From Cellulosimicrobium cellulans (GTDB taxonomy: Bacteria > Actinomycetota > Actinomycetes > Actinomycetales > Cellulomonadaceae): a stretch of DNA of 64,000 nt. The stretch is taken from positions 930,001-994,000 of the forward strand of contig NZ_JAFGYF010000001.1 in NCBI RefSeq assembly GCF_016921195.1, in the 5' to 3' direction. The translations under genes were made by a program, and so were the position numbers. A model generated the notes under the pieces. That model saw only the letters and a list, made by a program, of their open reading frames with translations. It did not search any database and was not told the origin of the DNA. Positions 15,750-24,025 of the stretch are shown here, in pieces; positions within the stretch are counted from its first letter, which is position 1, and the number at the start of each line of letters is the position of its first letter.

Positions 15750-15904
15750 CCGCCGACGACCTGCTGCAGCCGATGCCGTACTCGCCGGACTGCGCCCAGG
15801 GCAAGCACCGCGCGTGCGCCGGCACCGCGTGGGACTTCGTCGCGGACGAGCTCGTCGCGTGCACGTGCGGCTGCCACGCCGAGCCTGAGGCGGTGGCGGC
15901 GTGA
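15746..15904 (+). CDS. Small Cys-rich protein
   Basis: 52 aa. The GTG overlaps the upstream stop and its own stop overlaps the next GTG. It contains CAQGKHRACAG and a CTCGCH pair, fitting a small zinc finger. Similar small Cys/His proteins occur throughout this operon. Confidence 0.6.
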   Translation: MTADDLLQPMPYSPDCAQGKHRACAGTAWDFVADELVACTCGCHAEPEAVAA

Positions 15905-16326
15905 CGGTCATCGTCCTCGAGATCCCCGGTACCCGCTTCCCGGGCAAGCCCCTCAACGTCAACGACCTGCGCGGCCACACCCGCAACCTCGGCCGCCTCG
16001 TGACGCCCTGGCGCGAGCTCGGGGCCGGCCTCGGCCGTGACCGCCGCTTCCCGCACCCGTTCACGAGCCCCGTGCGGGTCTGGGCCGAGTGGCGGTTCCC
16101 GACCGACCACCGCCGAGACACCCCGAACCTCTACCCGACCATCAAGGCCCTGATCGACGGCCTCGACGACGCCGGCGTGCTCGACGGCGACCACGACGGC
16201 CGCGTCGAGGGCCCCTGGCTCAAGCGCACCTACCCGAACGGACCGCTCCGCCTGCGCCTCGTCCTCGTCCCGCTCCCCGGCGGCGACGGGCTCGGCACGC
16301 CCTACCCCGAGGAGAACCCAGCATGA
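15901..16326 (+). CDS. RusA-like Holliday junction resolvase
   Basis: 141 aa. The RusA pattern is visible: a basic N-terminal region with an NDLRGH segment, then RRDTPNLYPTIKALIDGLDD followed by GVLDGDHDGRVEG, giving the conserved Asp residues that bind the catalytic metal. RusA family nucleases resolve four-way junctions during phage recombination and before packaging. The length (about 120-140) agrees with the family. Confidence 0.75.
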   Translation: MTVIVLEIPGTRFPGKPLNVNDLRGHTRNLGRLVTPWRELGAGLGRDRRFPHPFTSPVRVWAEWRFPTDHRRDTPNLYPTIKALIDGLDDAGVLDGDHDGRVEGPWLKRTYPNGPLRLRLVLVPLPGGDGLGTPYPEENPA

Positions 16327-16775
16327 CGACCACCCTGCCCGCCCCGACCACGCGGCCCGACATCGTGCTCCCGCGCAAGTGCGGGCGCACCCCGGCCTCG
16401 TGGCTCCCGTCGTGGCCCATGGAGCCCCTTGCGCCCACGCTCGCCGACCTCGACGTCGTCCTCGGGCACGTCCTGATCGGCGCTGAACTCGACGCGATCC
16501 GCGACGACGTCGCCGGCATGCGTGACGACTTCGACGAGATCCGCGCGGCCGCCCGCGTCGAGGAGTTCCTCGCGTCGATCGAGACCAGCCTCTACCTGAC
16601 CACCGCGCTCGAGTACGAGCTCACCGAGGACGACGTCGTCGCGATCGCCGCCCGCGCCCTGCACCTCGGGCGCCCGGGTGGCATCGCACGCCCCGACGAG
16701 GCGCTCGACCTCGCCCTCGCCGCACTCCGCGGCTGGGCCCACCGCCAGGCGCTCGCGGCCGGGGGCGCCCGGTGA
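16323..16775 (+). CDS. Unknown early protein
   Basis: 150 aa, acidic and mostly helical, with a Pro-rich first 40 residues. No motif recognised. ATG overlaps the resolvase stop (ATGA), and its stop overlaps the next GTG. Confidence 0.55.
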   Translation: MTTTLPAPTTRPDIVLPRKCGRTPASWLPSWPMEPLAPTLADLDVVLGHVLIGAELDAIRDDVAGMRDDFDEIRAAARVEEFLASIETSLYLTTALEYELTEDDVVAIAARALHLGRPGGIARPDEALDLALAALRGWAHRQALAAGGAR

Positions 16776-17443
16776 GCACCATCCGAGACTCGCGGTTCAT
16801 CGAGTACCGCGGCTTCCGCTTCCGTACCGTCGGCAAGGGGATCGTGCACTGCCAGGCGTGCTTGCGGATCACCTACAGCTACGTCGGACACGTCGCGTGG
16901 CACGAGACCGGCGTCGGCGACGTCGGCCTCCCGGTCGTCTCGCCGCTCGAGCCCGCACCCGTCCAGGCGGCCGCCTTGACCGGCATGGATCAAGTCTCGG
17001 ACGTCGTTCATTCACGACATTGTCAGGTTGTCGGGCATTCCCGACGCGCCGCTCCGCGGGATATCCCGTCATTCGCGACCGGACCTGCGACGTTATCCGC
17101 CCCGGCCCGCGCCACCGAGGCGCTGGACGCTGCTACCGGACTCGGAGACGACATCGGGCAGGACGCGCTGCGCGCCGTCGCGTGCTCCACCGTGTCCGCC
17201 GCCCTGCACGACCGAGTGGCGATCCGAGCGGCGCTCCGCACGGCTGACGACGACTACCAGGCGCGCGAGCACGAGGCCAACGTCGGCCGCGGGCCCGAGC
17301 CCGGCGACTGGTGGCTGTTCATGGTCAACGCGATGGCCGACCACCTGCTCGGGCAGGGCCACGACGTCGAGGAGGCCGATCGGTGCGCGTGGTGCGGCGT
17401 CGGGAACGACCCGCGGTGCCCGTACTGCGGGAGCGACCAGTGA
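16772..17443 (+). CDS. Protein with N- and C-terminal zinc-like motifs
   Basis: 223 aa. The N-terminal part has CQAC plus later His residues; the C-terminus ends CAWCGVGNDPRCPYCGSD. The middle (about residues 73-110, 16990-17100) has lower GC and is low in similarity to its flanks, which could mark an insertion or a fusion of two small zinc proteins. Function unknown. Confidence 0.55.
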   Translation: MSTIRDSRFIEYRGFRFRTVGKGIVHCQACLRITYSYVGHVAWHETGVGDVGLPVVSPLEPAPVQAAALTGMDQVSDVVHSRHCQVVGHSRRAAPRDIPSFATGPATLSAPARATEALDAATGLGDDIGQDALRAVACSTVSAALHDRVAIRAALRTADDDYQAREHEANVGRGPEPGDWWLFMVNAMADHLLGQGHDVEEADRCAWCGVGNDPRCPYCGSDQ

Positions 17444-17487
17444 GCGCCCGGGCCGTGCGGGCCGCGATGCTCGGGACCTCGTCGTGA
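17440..17487 (+). CDS. Possible 15-codon coupling minigene
   Basis: GTG at 17440 overlaps the stop of the upstream gene, and its TGA at 17485 overlaps the GTG of the clamp gene by 4 bases. It fills the only gap in the chain of overlaps. The peptide itself (15 aa) has no recognisable feature, so it may be a relay for translational coupling. Confidence 0.25.
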   Translation: MSARAVRAAMLGTSS

Positions 17488-18209
17488 CGGCACTCGAGGT
17501 CCTCGTCGGCCGGGCGTCGGTGCGGTGCGCGCTGGCCGCGGTGTTGCCTCACGTGGGCGGCACGGAGACGACGTCGCGGGTCCGGTTCACGTTCGAGTCG
17601 GGGACGCGCCTGCTGGTCTCGGCGACGGACGGCAGCACGCTCGCGGTCGCCCGGGCGCACGTGACGGGCGTCGTCGCGTTGCCCGAGCTCGCCGTCGTCG
17701 ACGTCGAGCCGCGCTCGGTCCGTGAGGTGCTCGCGGTGTTCACGCCGCCGTCGGGCAAGGACGACCGTGCGATGTGGAACGAGGAGTCGTTCGGCCTGAC
17801 GGTGACCGAGGACGAGGTGTCCTGGGTCGAGCGTTCGGAGATCCTCGACGGGCGCTCGCTGACCGTCCCTCGTCTGCCCGACCTCGGGGATGACCGGTCG
17901 TACCCGGACGTCCCGCACCACCTCACGCGATTCCTGCAAGCACCGCTCTCGGCCCGGCCTGACGCGACCGCTGCCCCGAAGCTGCTCGCCCGGTTCGTCA
18001 CGTCCGCGAAGGCGTGGGGCGACGACCTGCAGCTCGACCTCGCGTACCGCTCCGGCCCGTCCGGCTTCACCGTCCAGGTCGGTGACGACTTCGCCGGCGT
18101 CTTGCTCCCGATCCACCGCGACGAGGAGCGCAACGAGTTCGTCGCGAGGTACCGCGACGACTGGATAACCACCTTGACCCCGCTCGCCCGACCCGAGGAG
18201 ACCCGATGA
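17484..18209 (+). CDS. DnaN-like sliding clamp
   Basis: 241 aa. The N-terminal part contains a beta-clamp-like segment (LLVSATDGSTLAVARAHV, near residue 50) and the C-terminus has FAGVLLPIHRDEE, which is equivalent to the clamp end where the family reads VxPMR. At 241 aa it is shorter than bacterial DnaN (about 365-380), so probably two of the three clamp domains are present. No DNA polymerase is visible in the element, so it may recruit host polymerase or repair factors. The assignment rests on these segments only. Confidence 0.55.
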   Translation: MTALEVLVGRASVRCALAAVLPHVGGTETTSRVRFTFESGTRLLVSATDGSTLAVARAHVTGVVALPELAVVDVEPRSVREVLAVFTPPSGKDDRAMWNEESFGLTVTEDEVSWVERSEILDGRSLTVPRLPDLGDDRSYPDVPHHLTRFLQAPLSARPDATAAPKLLARFVTSAKAWGDDLQLDLAYRSGPSGFTVQVGDDFAGVLLPIHRDEERNEFVARYRDDWITTLTPLARPEETR

Positions 18210-18826
18210 TCACCCCGACCAGCCCGTCCACGACCCCGACGCCGGCGCGGTACCGCAAGAAGCCCGTCGAGGTCGACGCACTGCTCTTCGACGGGACGAA
18301 CGGCGCGGAGGTCGCGCGCTGGTGCGGCGGTCAGTTCTACGCCGAGTCGAAGGCGAGCGACCCGACCGACGTCTCCCAGGTCGTGAAGATCCCCACGCTC
18401 GAGGGGACGATGTTCGCGCGCGTCTGCGACTTCGTGATCCGCGGCGTGCAGGGCGAGTTCTACCCGTGCAAGCCCGACATCTTCGGCGCCACGTACACGC
18501 TCGTCGAGGAGGCACCCGCCGAGTACCTCGCTGGCACCGTTCGTACCGGGACGCTCGGGACGTGGCGCGAAGAGCCCGGCGACGTGCGCACGTTCGAGCT
18601 GCACCGCGACGTCGACGTCTCCGGGATCTCGGGCACGGGCGTCGTCGCCGACGGCGCGGTGTTCCCCGACGGGACGACCGTCGTGCGGTGGCGCGACGTC
18701 GACGGACCGGCAGCCGAGCGCGGCGTCCGCCCGACGACGGTCGTGTTCCCGACCGTGGAGGCCGTCGAGGCGCTCCACGGTCACGCCGGCGCGACCCGCC
18801 TCGTCTGGACGGGGGTCGCGGCATGA
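18206..18826 (+). CDS. Conserved phage protein of unknown function (PGDYG-like)
   Basis: 206 aa. Residues about 15-95 match a common phage pattern: YRKKPVEVDALLFDG, VARWCGG, LEGTMFARVCDFVIRGVQGE and FYPCKPDIFGATY. The second half (about 110-206) is beta-rich and not recognised. Such proteins are widespread in phages of high-GC hosts, with no known role. Confidence 0.65.
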   Translation: MITPTSPSTTPTPARYRKKPVEVDALLFDGTNGAEVARWCGGQFYAESKASDPTDVSQVVKIPTLEGTMFARVCDFVIRGVQGEFYPCKPDIFGATYTLVEEAPAEYLAGTVRTGTLGTWREEPGDVRTFELHRDVDVSGISGTGVVADGAVFPDGTTVVRWRDVDGPAAERGVRPTTVVFPTVEAVEALHGHAGATRLVWTGVAA

Positions 18827-19500
18827 CGTTCACCGTCCGCTCCGCCGAGGGGAAGGCCGCGCTCCCGCCCGGCACCGTCGTCCGCTCGGCCGGAGGCTCG
18901 ATCGCTGGCCGCTACGACGCAGAGCACGCTGTCGTCCTCGGCGATGACCGCGCGTTCCCGTGGCAGCGCCTCGAACTCCCGCTCACCGTCCTGTGGCCGA
19001 AGGAGTGCCCCACGTGCTCCGGGCCTCGACGCGAGACCGTGAACATGGTCTGCCAGACCTGCGGCACCGACTACGCCGCCCCTCCCACGCCCGAGCAGAC
19101 CGCCCCCGCCGAGCTCGCCGAGCTCCGCCAGGCGCTCGCGGACGGCGAGGCGTCGGACGGCTTCCACACGCACGCCGAGCTGTACGCCTACCGGCGCGTC
19201 TACAACGCCGCGCTCTTCAACGAGTGGCACCGCCTCGGTGAGTGGGACGTCGTCAAGTCGTGGCGCCACTCCGACGGGGAGCTCGCGTTCGGCGGCGGCT
19301 GGTTCATCGTCGTCGCGACCCTCCCCACGGGCCAGATCTCAAACCACTATCAGTCCGAGCACTGGAACCTCTTCCAGATCCCCGAGTGCGACCTCGCGCC
19401 CGACTACGACGGCCACACCCCGGCCGAGGCGCTCGAACGCCTGCAGGAGTTCATCGGCCCCGACGTCTACGCCCGCGGCGGGATGTACCGCCGTGGCTGA
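18823..19500 (+). CDS. WDGH-domain phage protein with N-terminal zinc ribbon
   Basis: 225 aa. Residues about 60-82 contain CPTC and CQTC, giving a zinc ribbon. Residues about 108-205 match the phage WDGH domain: DGFHTHAELYAYRRVYNAAL, FGGGWFIVVATLPTGQIS, and DYDGHTPAEALERL, with Tyr in place of Trp in the name motif. The domain's function is unknown. Confidence 0.7.
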   Translation: MTFTVRSAEGKAALPPGTVVRSAGGSIAGRYDAEHAVVLGDDRAFPWQRLELPLTVLWPKECPTCSGPRRETVNMVCQTCGTDYAAPPTPEQTAPAELAELRQALADGEASDGFHTHAELYAYRRVYNAALFNEWHRLGEWDVVKSWRHSDGELAFGGGWFIVVATLPTGQISNHYQSEHWNLFQIPECDLAPDYDGHTPAEALERLQEFIGPDVYARGGMYRRG

Positions 19501-19765
19501 CACGAAGGAAGCGCCGCCGTCGGACCGCGTGAACCTGTGGTGCGCCGACTGCAAGGCGTTCGTCGAGTACCGCGCAACGTTCGTCGACGACGGGATCCGC
19601 CGAAGCCGCAATGGCAAGAGGGACCTCCGGCTCCCTCGAGTCCTGCACGTGACCCCCGAGGCGCTCGCGGCTCACCACGCGTCGCACGCGGCCGCGCCGG
19701 CATCCCAGGCGCGGCCGCGACGCCGGGGTCGACGCGGTGGGCGCGGCCGCGGCGGGGCGACGTAG
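19493..19765 (+). CDS. Small zinc-binding protein, LHVTP family, longer copy
   Basis: 90 aa from GTG 19493. It has LWCADCKAFVEYRATFVD and VLHVTPEALAAHHASH, matching the 56-aa protein at 14279. The C-terminal 20 residues are an Arg/Gly-rich basic tail, suggesting nucleic acid binding. Confidence 0.65.
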   Translation: MADTKEAPPSDRVNLWCADCKAFVEYRATFVDDGIRRSRNGKRDLRLPRVLHVTPEALAAHHASHAAAPASQARPRRRGRRGGRGRGGAT

Positions 19766-20016
19766 TGCACGGCGCGCCCGACGAGTACCAGCTGCTCGAG
19801 TGCGCGCGCTGCGGCGGCTGGTACACGACCCGGCCCGGCGCCCGCGACGCGCACCACGCGGCGCTGGGCCACTGGCCGCGCGAGCTCGCTCCGACCCCCC
19901 GACCTGACCCGACGACGACCCGAGGAGGGGCCGCACCCCATGACGTGGCTGCGACTGACCGACACCTACGCGACGCACCCGAGGGTGCTCGCGGTGCTCG
20001 AGCACCCGGACGCTGA
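19765..20016 (+). CDS. Small CxxC protein, overlapping the next gene
   Basis: 83 aa from GTG 19765, directly after the TAG of the upstream gene. ECARCGGWYTTRPGARDAHH gives a CxxC plus HH finger. The frame runs 77 bases into the next gene, more than other overlaps here, so the C-terminal 25 residues may not matter. Early operon member of unknown function. Confidence 0.5.
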   Translation: MHGAPDEYQLLECARCGGWYTTRPGARDAHHAALGHWPRELAPTPRPDPTTTRGGAAPHDVAATDRHLRDAPEGARGARAPGR

Positions 20017-21037
20017 CGAGCGTTCGGTCGACGAGGTGTGCGGGTTCATGACGCGCCTGTCGACGCAGGCGGCCCAGCACTTCACGGACTACGTCGTGTC
20101 GTTCGGGACCGCGGTGACGGTGGCCGGCACGAGAGCGCGCGCCGAGAGGCTGCTGCTGCTCGCCGAGTTCGCCGGGTACGGCGTGCTCGAGCAGGACGAC
20201 GAGACGGGACGGCGCCGCTTCAAGCTGGTCGACGACCCCGAGTTCGTCCACATGATCACGGCCGAGGAGTACGCCTGGCAGAAGCAGCGCAAGGCCGACA
20301 ACGCGAAGCCGGAGATCATCGCGCCCGTGCGGTGCCGCGACGGCGACGTGTGCCGGTACTGCTGGAACGTCGTCAACTTCGAGATCAAGCGCGGCAAGAA
20401 GCGCGGCACCTACGACCACCGCCCGCCCGGCAAGCCCGGCTCGGCCGAGACGACGGTCGTCGCGTGCGGTGAGTGCAACGCCAAGCGCGGGAACCGGCCG
20501 CTCGCGGTTGCCGACCTGGAGCTCCCGCTCCTCGACGCCCCCGACGAGCCGTACTACAACGCCAAGACGCGCGACTGGCTGCAGGGCTACGCGCAGATCC
20601 TCCGACAGCACGGGATGGTCCCGCCGCCTTCGGCGCCGGACCAGAAGAACCTCGTCGCGGGCCGTCCTGCCCCTGGCGCGCCGGCAGCTCTTCGTGAGCG
20701 CCGCGCGACGGGCACCACGGCCCAGGCAGCAGTGGACACCGCACCCTCGCGTGTGCGACCCGCAGCGCCCGCGAAGGACCCGCGCACGGCCCAGCGCCGA
20801 CCGCGTCCGGCAGAACCCGGCAGAAACCCGCAGAAACCCAGTCTCCAGGATCCGGATTCGCCGGGTCGGGTCGGGACGGGTCGGGACGGGTCTCCTCTGG
20901 ATGGGTCTCCACCAGCACCACCCCCAGCCGCCAGACCAGCCCAGCCCACCGCCCGACCGAGTGCGAACCCCCAGCGCCGAAACCGCCGCGGCCGTCGAGG
21001 CGGACGCGCGCGCACGCCCCAGCGAGGAGACACCTGA
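19940..21037 (+). CDS. Replisome-organiser-like protein with HNH domain
   Basis: 365 aa, with a strong AGGAGG site upstream. Residues 1-100 look like the N-terminal winged helix of phage replication initiators (MTWLRLTDTYATHPRV). Residues about 130-185 form an HNH-type zinc domain (CRYCWNVV, TYDHRPPGKPG, VACGECNAKRGNR). After about residue 230 the chain is a disordered Pro/Arg/Ala-rich tail. The family is common in actinophages and is often near replication genes. Origin recognition is inferred. Confidence 0.65.
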   Translation: MTWLRLTDTYATHPRVLAVLEHPDADERSVDEVCGFMTRLSTQAAQHFTDYVVSFGTAVTVAGTRARAERLLLLAEFAGYGVLEQDDETGRRRFKLVDDPEFVHMITAEEYAWQKQRKADNAKPEIIAPVRCRDGDVCRYCWNVVNFEIKRGKKRGTYDHRPPGKPGSAETTVVACGECNAKRGNRPLAVADLELPLLDAPDEPYYNAKTRDWLQGYAQILRQHGMVPPPSAPDQKNLVAGRPAPGAPAALRERRATGTTAQAAVDTAPSRVRPAAPAKDPRTAQRRPRPAEPGRNPQKPSLQDPDSPGRVGTGRDGSPLDGSPPAPPPAARPAQPTARPSANPQRRNRRGRRGGRARTPQRGDT

Positions 21038-22011
21038 TGCCCACGCCCCAGCAGGCGATCGCCACCTGCACCGCCCACTCGTGGATCGAGACCACGACCT
21101 ACGACAACGCCCGGCGCGTGTACGCCTGCACGAGCTGCCCCGAGACGACTACCGGCTGCCAGGACTGCGACCGCCCGCTCGTGGCGACCGCGCTCCCAAT
21201 CTGCAAGCGGTGCCTCGACCGCGCCTACGGCCTGCTCGACGACATCGCGACCTACCTCGCCGAGATGACCGACGTCGCCAAGGTCGCCGTCGGGCTGCGC
21301 GCCGTCCGGTACGACCTCACCGGTACGAGCTCGGCCGCGAACGCAGACCGGCTCCCGCACGGCCTCGACCCCGCATACCGTGAGGACGCCTTCCGGTCCG
21401 GGCCGTCGTCGATCCGGACCCAGGACGGCGCGCTCGACCTGCTCGAGGCGTGGGTCGACGACTGGTGCGAGAAGGTCGGCGACACCGAGGGCGCCTGGGA
21501 CACGCTCGAGTACTTGCGCTCGCACACGGTCTGGGCCGCCCAGAACCACCCGGCGTGGTCGACGTACCTCGACGAGCTGCGCACCACGCGCGCCGTCGTG
21601 CGCAGGCTCGCGGGCCTCGCTCCCGAGCGCGAGGCCGCCCCGTGCTTCCACTGCGGCGGCGCCATCGTGCGCGACTGGCACGTCGCCGAGGGGCTCTCCG
21701 ACGTCGTGCGCTGCACGAGCTGCCGGCGCTCGTGGGCGAGCGAGGCACACCTCGCGCTCGCAGCCCGCTGGCACGTGCACGCACTGCCCCACGAGCGACC
21801 CGACACGCTCGTCACCGCCGAGCAAGTGCGCACGATCTTCCCGGACCTGAACCCCTCGACCTGGCGGTCGTGGATGCGTCGCGACCGGGAGGTCTCCGTG
21901 CCGTTCGCCCAGCGCATCCCGGTGCGCGGGTTCGACGACCGCGGCCGCGAGCTCTTCGCCGTGGCCGACGTCGCGGCCCGGCTCGAAGCGAGGCGTCGTG
22001 AGAGAGGATGA
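21037..22011 (+). CDS. Multi-zinc phage protein with C-terminal HTH-like segment
   Basis: 324 aa. It has zinc pairs at the N-terminus (CTSC, CQDC, CKRC), another set near residue 205-230 (CFHCGG, CTSCRRSW) and a C-terminal segment (TIFPDLNPSTWRSWMRRD, then GRELFAVADVAARL) that resembles an excisionase-like HTH. One base overlaps the upstream gene (TGATG-type). Likely a DNA-binding replication or regulatory protein. Confidence 0.6.
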   Translation: MPTPQQAIATCTAHSWIETTTYDNARRVYACTSCPETTTGCQDCDRPLVATALPICKRCLDRAYGLLDDIATYLAEMTDVAKVAVGLRAVRYDLTGTSSAANADRLPHGLDPAYREDAFRSGPSSIRTQDGALDLLEAWVDDWCEKVGDTEGAWDTLEYLRSHTVWAAQNHPAWSTYLDELRTTRAVVRRLAGLAPEREAAPCFHCGGAIVRDWHVAEGLSDVVRCTSCRRSWASEAHLALAARWHVHALPHERPDTLVTAEQVRTIFPDLNPSTWRSWMRRDREVSVPFAQRIPVRGFDDRGRELFAVADVAARLEARRRERG

Positions 22012-22015
22012 GCTC

Positions 22016-22435
22016 ATGACGCTGACGGACTTCCTCCTCGCGCGGATCGCCGAGGACCAGGCTTCGGCGCTCGAGGTACGCGAGCACGGCGCGTGGTGGG
22101 TCGAGGCTTACGACGACTACGACGGCCGAAGCCCCGAGCTGGTCGAGTACTTCGTCGTCGCCCCACCACCTGCACCTGGTGTACCGAGGGACGACCAAGG
22201 CGACCCCGACGACCCGCGCCACGTCACGTCCGTGCAGGGCGACCCCGCGCTCGCTGCCGCGCTTGCTCGGTGGAGCCCTGCCCGCGTGCTGGCGGAGTGC
22301 GAGGCGAAGCGACGCATCGTGGAGTCCGCGCGCCGTCTCGGCTCGCGCGACGGAGTGACGCCCGAGGAGTTGCTTGGCAACCTCGCGCTGCCCTACGCCG
22401 ACCACCCGGACTACGACGAGACGTGGAGGACGTGA
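22016..22435 (+). CDS. DUF6221 family protein
   Basis: 139 aa from ATG 22016; GTG 21998 is an alternative. The family pattern is clear: TLTDFLLARIAEDQ, ARVLAECEAKRRIVESA and LALPYADHPDYDETW at the end. Last gene of the early operon. A shorter relative lies at 2788 in element 1 behind a LexA box. Confidence 0.8.
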   Translation: MTLTDFLLARIAEDQASALEVREHGAWWVEAYDDYDGRSPELVEYFVVAPPPAPGVPRDDQGDPDDPRHVTSVQGDPALAAALARWSPARVLAECEAKRRIVESARRLGSRDGVTPEELLGNLALPYADHPDYDETWRT

Positions 22436-22471
22436 CTCGCGTGCCGCTCGCACGACAGGCTGGCGACCGGC

Positions 22472-22560
22472 TATAGTCGCTGCAACGCTTCTGAGGTTCT
22501 CGCATGCCTCGGACCAGGACCGCCCGGTTGAGCCCCCTGCTCCCGGGCGGTCTTTGCGTT
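22472..22560 (+). ncRNA. Possible small RNA or leader between -10 box and terminator
   Basis: TATAGT (22472-22477) fits a -10 box, with a poor -35. A strong hairpin, GACCGCCCGG (22518-22527) with CCGGGCGGTC (22543-22552), is followed by TTTGCGTT. A transcript of about 70-75 nt is implied. It may instead be the terminator of the early operon. The rest of the 337-bp gap (22436-22772) has GC-rich inverted segments and no gene. Confidence 0.4.
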
Positions 22561-22772
22561 GCCAGACACCCGGGGTGGGGCTCCGGGTCGGCCGAGACCC
22601 GCCGCGCGCCTTCCTTCCCGCGCGGCCGAGGCAGGCCAGAGGCCGGCGGCGATCGAACGCACGCGGTCGCCGCCGGCCCCACACTCTCCCCGCCGTCGCC
22701 CGGACCGTGCGGCACACACAGACCACGGGATCTCGGCACGGGTCACCGGCGACGACGGGGGAGGTGCGCGGG

Positions 22773-22952
22773 GTGCGGATCAGGCTCAAGCTGCAACTCG
22801 ACATCACGCGACGCGTGGGCACGCGACGAGAGCACGACGGGGGCGAGGTTACGGGCGTGACCGAGCTGGACGCCCTGATAGAGCACGCCGACCCGCGACC
22901 AGGGCCGGAGTACCCGCTCGGCTTCCGCACGAACGACGCGGACGACGACTGA
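22773..22952 (+). CDS. Small unknown protein upstream of the HNH gene
   Basis: 59 aa from GTG 22773 with GGGGGAGG 8 bases upstream. It is charged: Arg-rich at the start, Asp-rich at the end. Its stop overlaps the HNH start (TGATG), so it is translated with the packaging genes. Confidence 0.55.
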   Translation: MRIRLKLQLDITRRVGTRREHDGGEVTGVTELDALIEHADPRPGPEYPLGFRTNDADDD

Positions 22953-23269
22953 TGCCGAGCCCTGGGCGCAAGCGCAACGGGCACCGGTGGCGGGAGGTCG
23001 AGAGGCGGGTCCTCGCGGAGGAGACCCACTGTGCCCTGTGCGACGAGCCGGTCGACAAGACGCTCGACCGAACGCGTGACCCGCGATCGGCGGCGATCGA
23101 CCACGACGTGCCGCTCGACCGCGGCGGTCCGGAGTACGACAGGTGGAACGTTCGCCTGATGCACCGCGGCTGCAACCGGTGGAAGTCGACGATGACGTTG
23201 GAGGAGGCCCGGGCCAAGCGCGCGGGTTTCCTGGCGCGTCCCGCGATCGTCTCGTCTCCCGGTTGGTGA
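22952..23269 (+). CDS. Packaging-associated HNH endonuclease
   Basis: 105 aa. The HNH motif is complete: CALCDEPVD, IDHDVPLDRGG, WNVRLMHRGCNRWK. HNH proteins placed directly before terminase genes in cos-type siphophages assist TerL in cutting DNA at cos. The gene is followed by a 112-bp non-coding stretch that may contain cos. Confidence 0.85.
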   Translation: MPSPGRKRNGHRWREVERRVLAEETHCALCDEPVDKTLDRTRDPRSAAIDHDVPLDRGGPEYDRWNVRLMHRGCNRWKSTMTLEEARAKRAGFLARPAIVSSPGW

Positions 23270-23381
23270 CCCCGGGGGACACCCCCTCCCCCCTGGGGGG
23301 AGGCCACCCCGGGGGGATACGGCCGATCCCTCCCCCCGACGTTTTTTCCACACGATTTGCCACCTGACCTGGGAGGATGCC
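23270..23381. other. Candidate cos / packaging region
   Basis: Non-coding gap between the HNH gene and the first packaging-operon gene. It has G- and C-run inverted repeats (CCCCCTCCCCCCTGGGGGG around 23281-23299) and a T-run (TTTTTT near 23343). In phages with an HNH-TerS-TerL order the cos site usually lies here. The cut site cannot be identified from sequence. Confidence 0.4.
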
Positions 23382-23726
23382 GTGAACCTTGCCGAAGCGA
23401 CCGACCTCGCGAGGAGCGGCAAGACCGTCACCGTCGTCCACGAGACCCGGGTCGCCGGCGTGCAGCTGCTCGAGCGCCTGCCCGACGGCGCGCTCGACAG
23501 CGCAGCGAGGATCAACCGCACCAACGGCGACCAGTACGTCCGGTTCCACGGCGGCGGCATCCTCCGGTTCCTCAACGTCCACCAGGTCCGGGTGGGCTAC
23601 GCCCGCGGACGCTCGACCGACGTCGTGCTCGTCGACGCGGCGGTGCCGCTCGACGGCCGCCTCCTGCTCGAGCTCGGGCCGCTCGTCGCGCCCGACGGCG
23701 CCTTCGCCGTCGCGCCGCTCAGCTGA
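23382..23726 (+). CDS. Unknown protein preceding terminase
   Basis: 114 aa from GTG 23382 with GGGAGGA 5 bases upstream. Beta-rich, with no recognised motif. Its stop and the next ATG overlap (TGATG). Genes in this slot often encode small DNA-binding or packaging helpers; unproven here. Confidence 0.55.
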   Translation: MNLAEATDLARSGKTVTVVHETRVAGVQLLERLPDGALDSAARINRTNGDQYVRFHGGGILRFLNVHQVRVGYARGRSTDVVLVDAAVPLDGRLLLELGPLVAPDGAFAVAPLS

Positions 23727-24025
23727 TGACCGTCCCGAACGACGTCGTCGAGCCGGCGTCCGCTGACGAGCCGGCCACGATCCTCGACGCGACGGAGGTC
23801 GGCGACTCGCTCGCGATGCTGGTCGCGCTGCGCCGTCGCCTGGCGAAGGCCTGCGACGACGAACGCACCGCTCCGCGCGACCTGGCCGCTCTCTCGCGCC
23901 GCCTGGTCGAGGTCGACCGCGACATCAAGGCCCGTGAGGCGCAGGAGGAGGCCGAGGGCGGGCCGAAGGAGGGCGGCGACGGTGACGAAGACGGCGACGA
24001 GGACTTCGACCCCGAAGCTGTCTGA
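23726..24025 (+). CDS. Terminase small subunit-like protein
   Basis: 99 aa: a helical central region (about 20-72) with a heptad-like pattern (ALRRRLAKACDDE, LAALSRRLVEVDRDI) and an acidic tail of Asp/Glu/Gly. This matches the short actinophage TerS layout, where the helical part oligomerises on DNA. It overlaps TerL by 44 bases. Confidence 0.65.
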   Translation: MTVPNDVVEPASADEPATILDATEVGDSLAMLVALRRRLAKACDDERTAPRDLAALSRRLVEVDRDIKAREAQEEAEGGPKEGGDGDEDGDEDFDPEAV

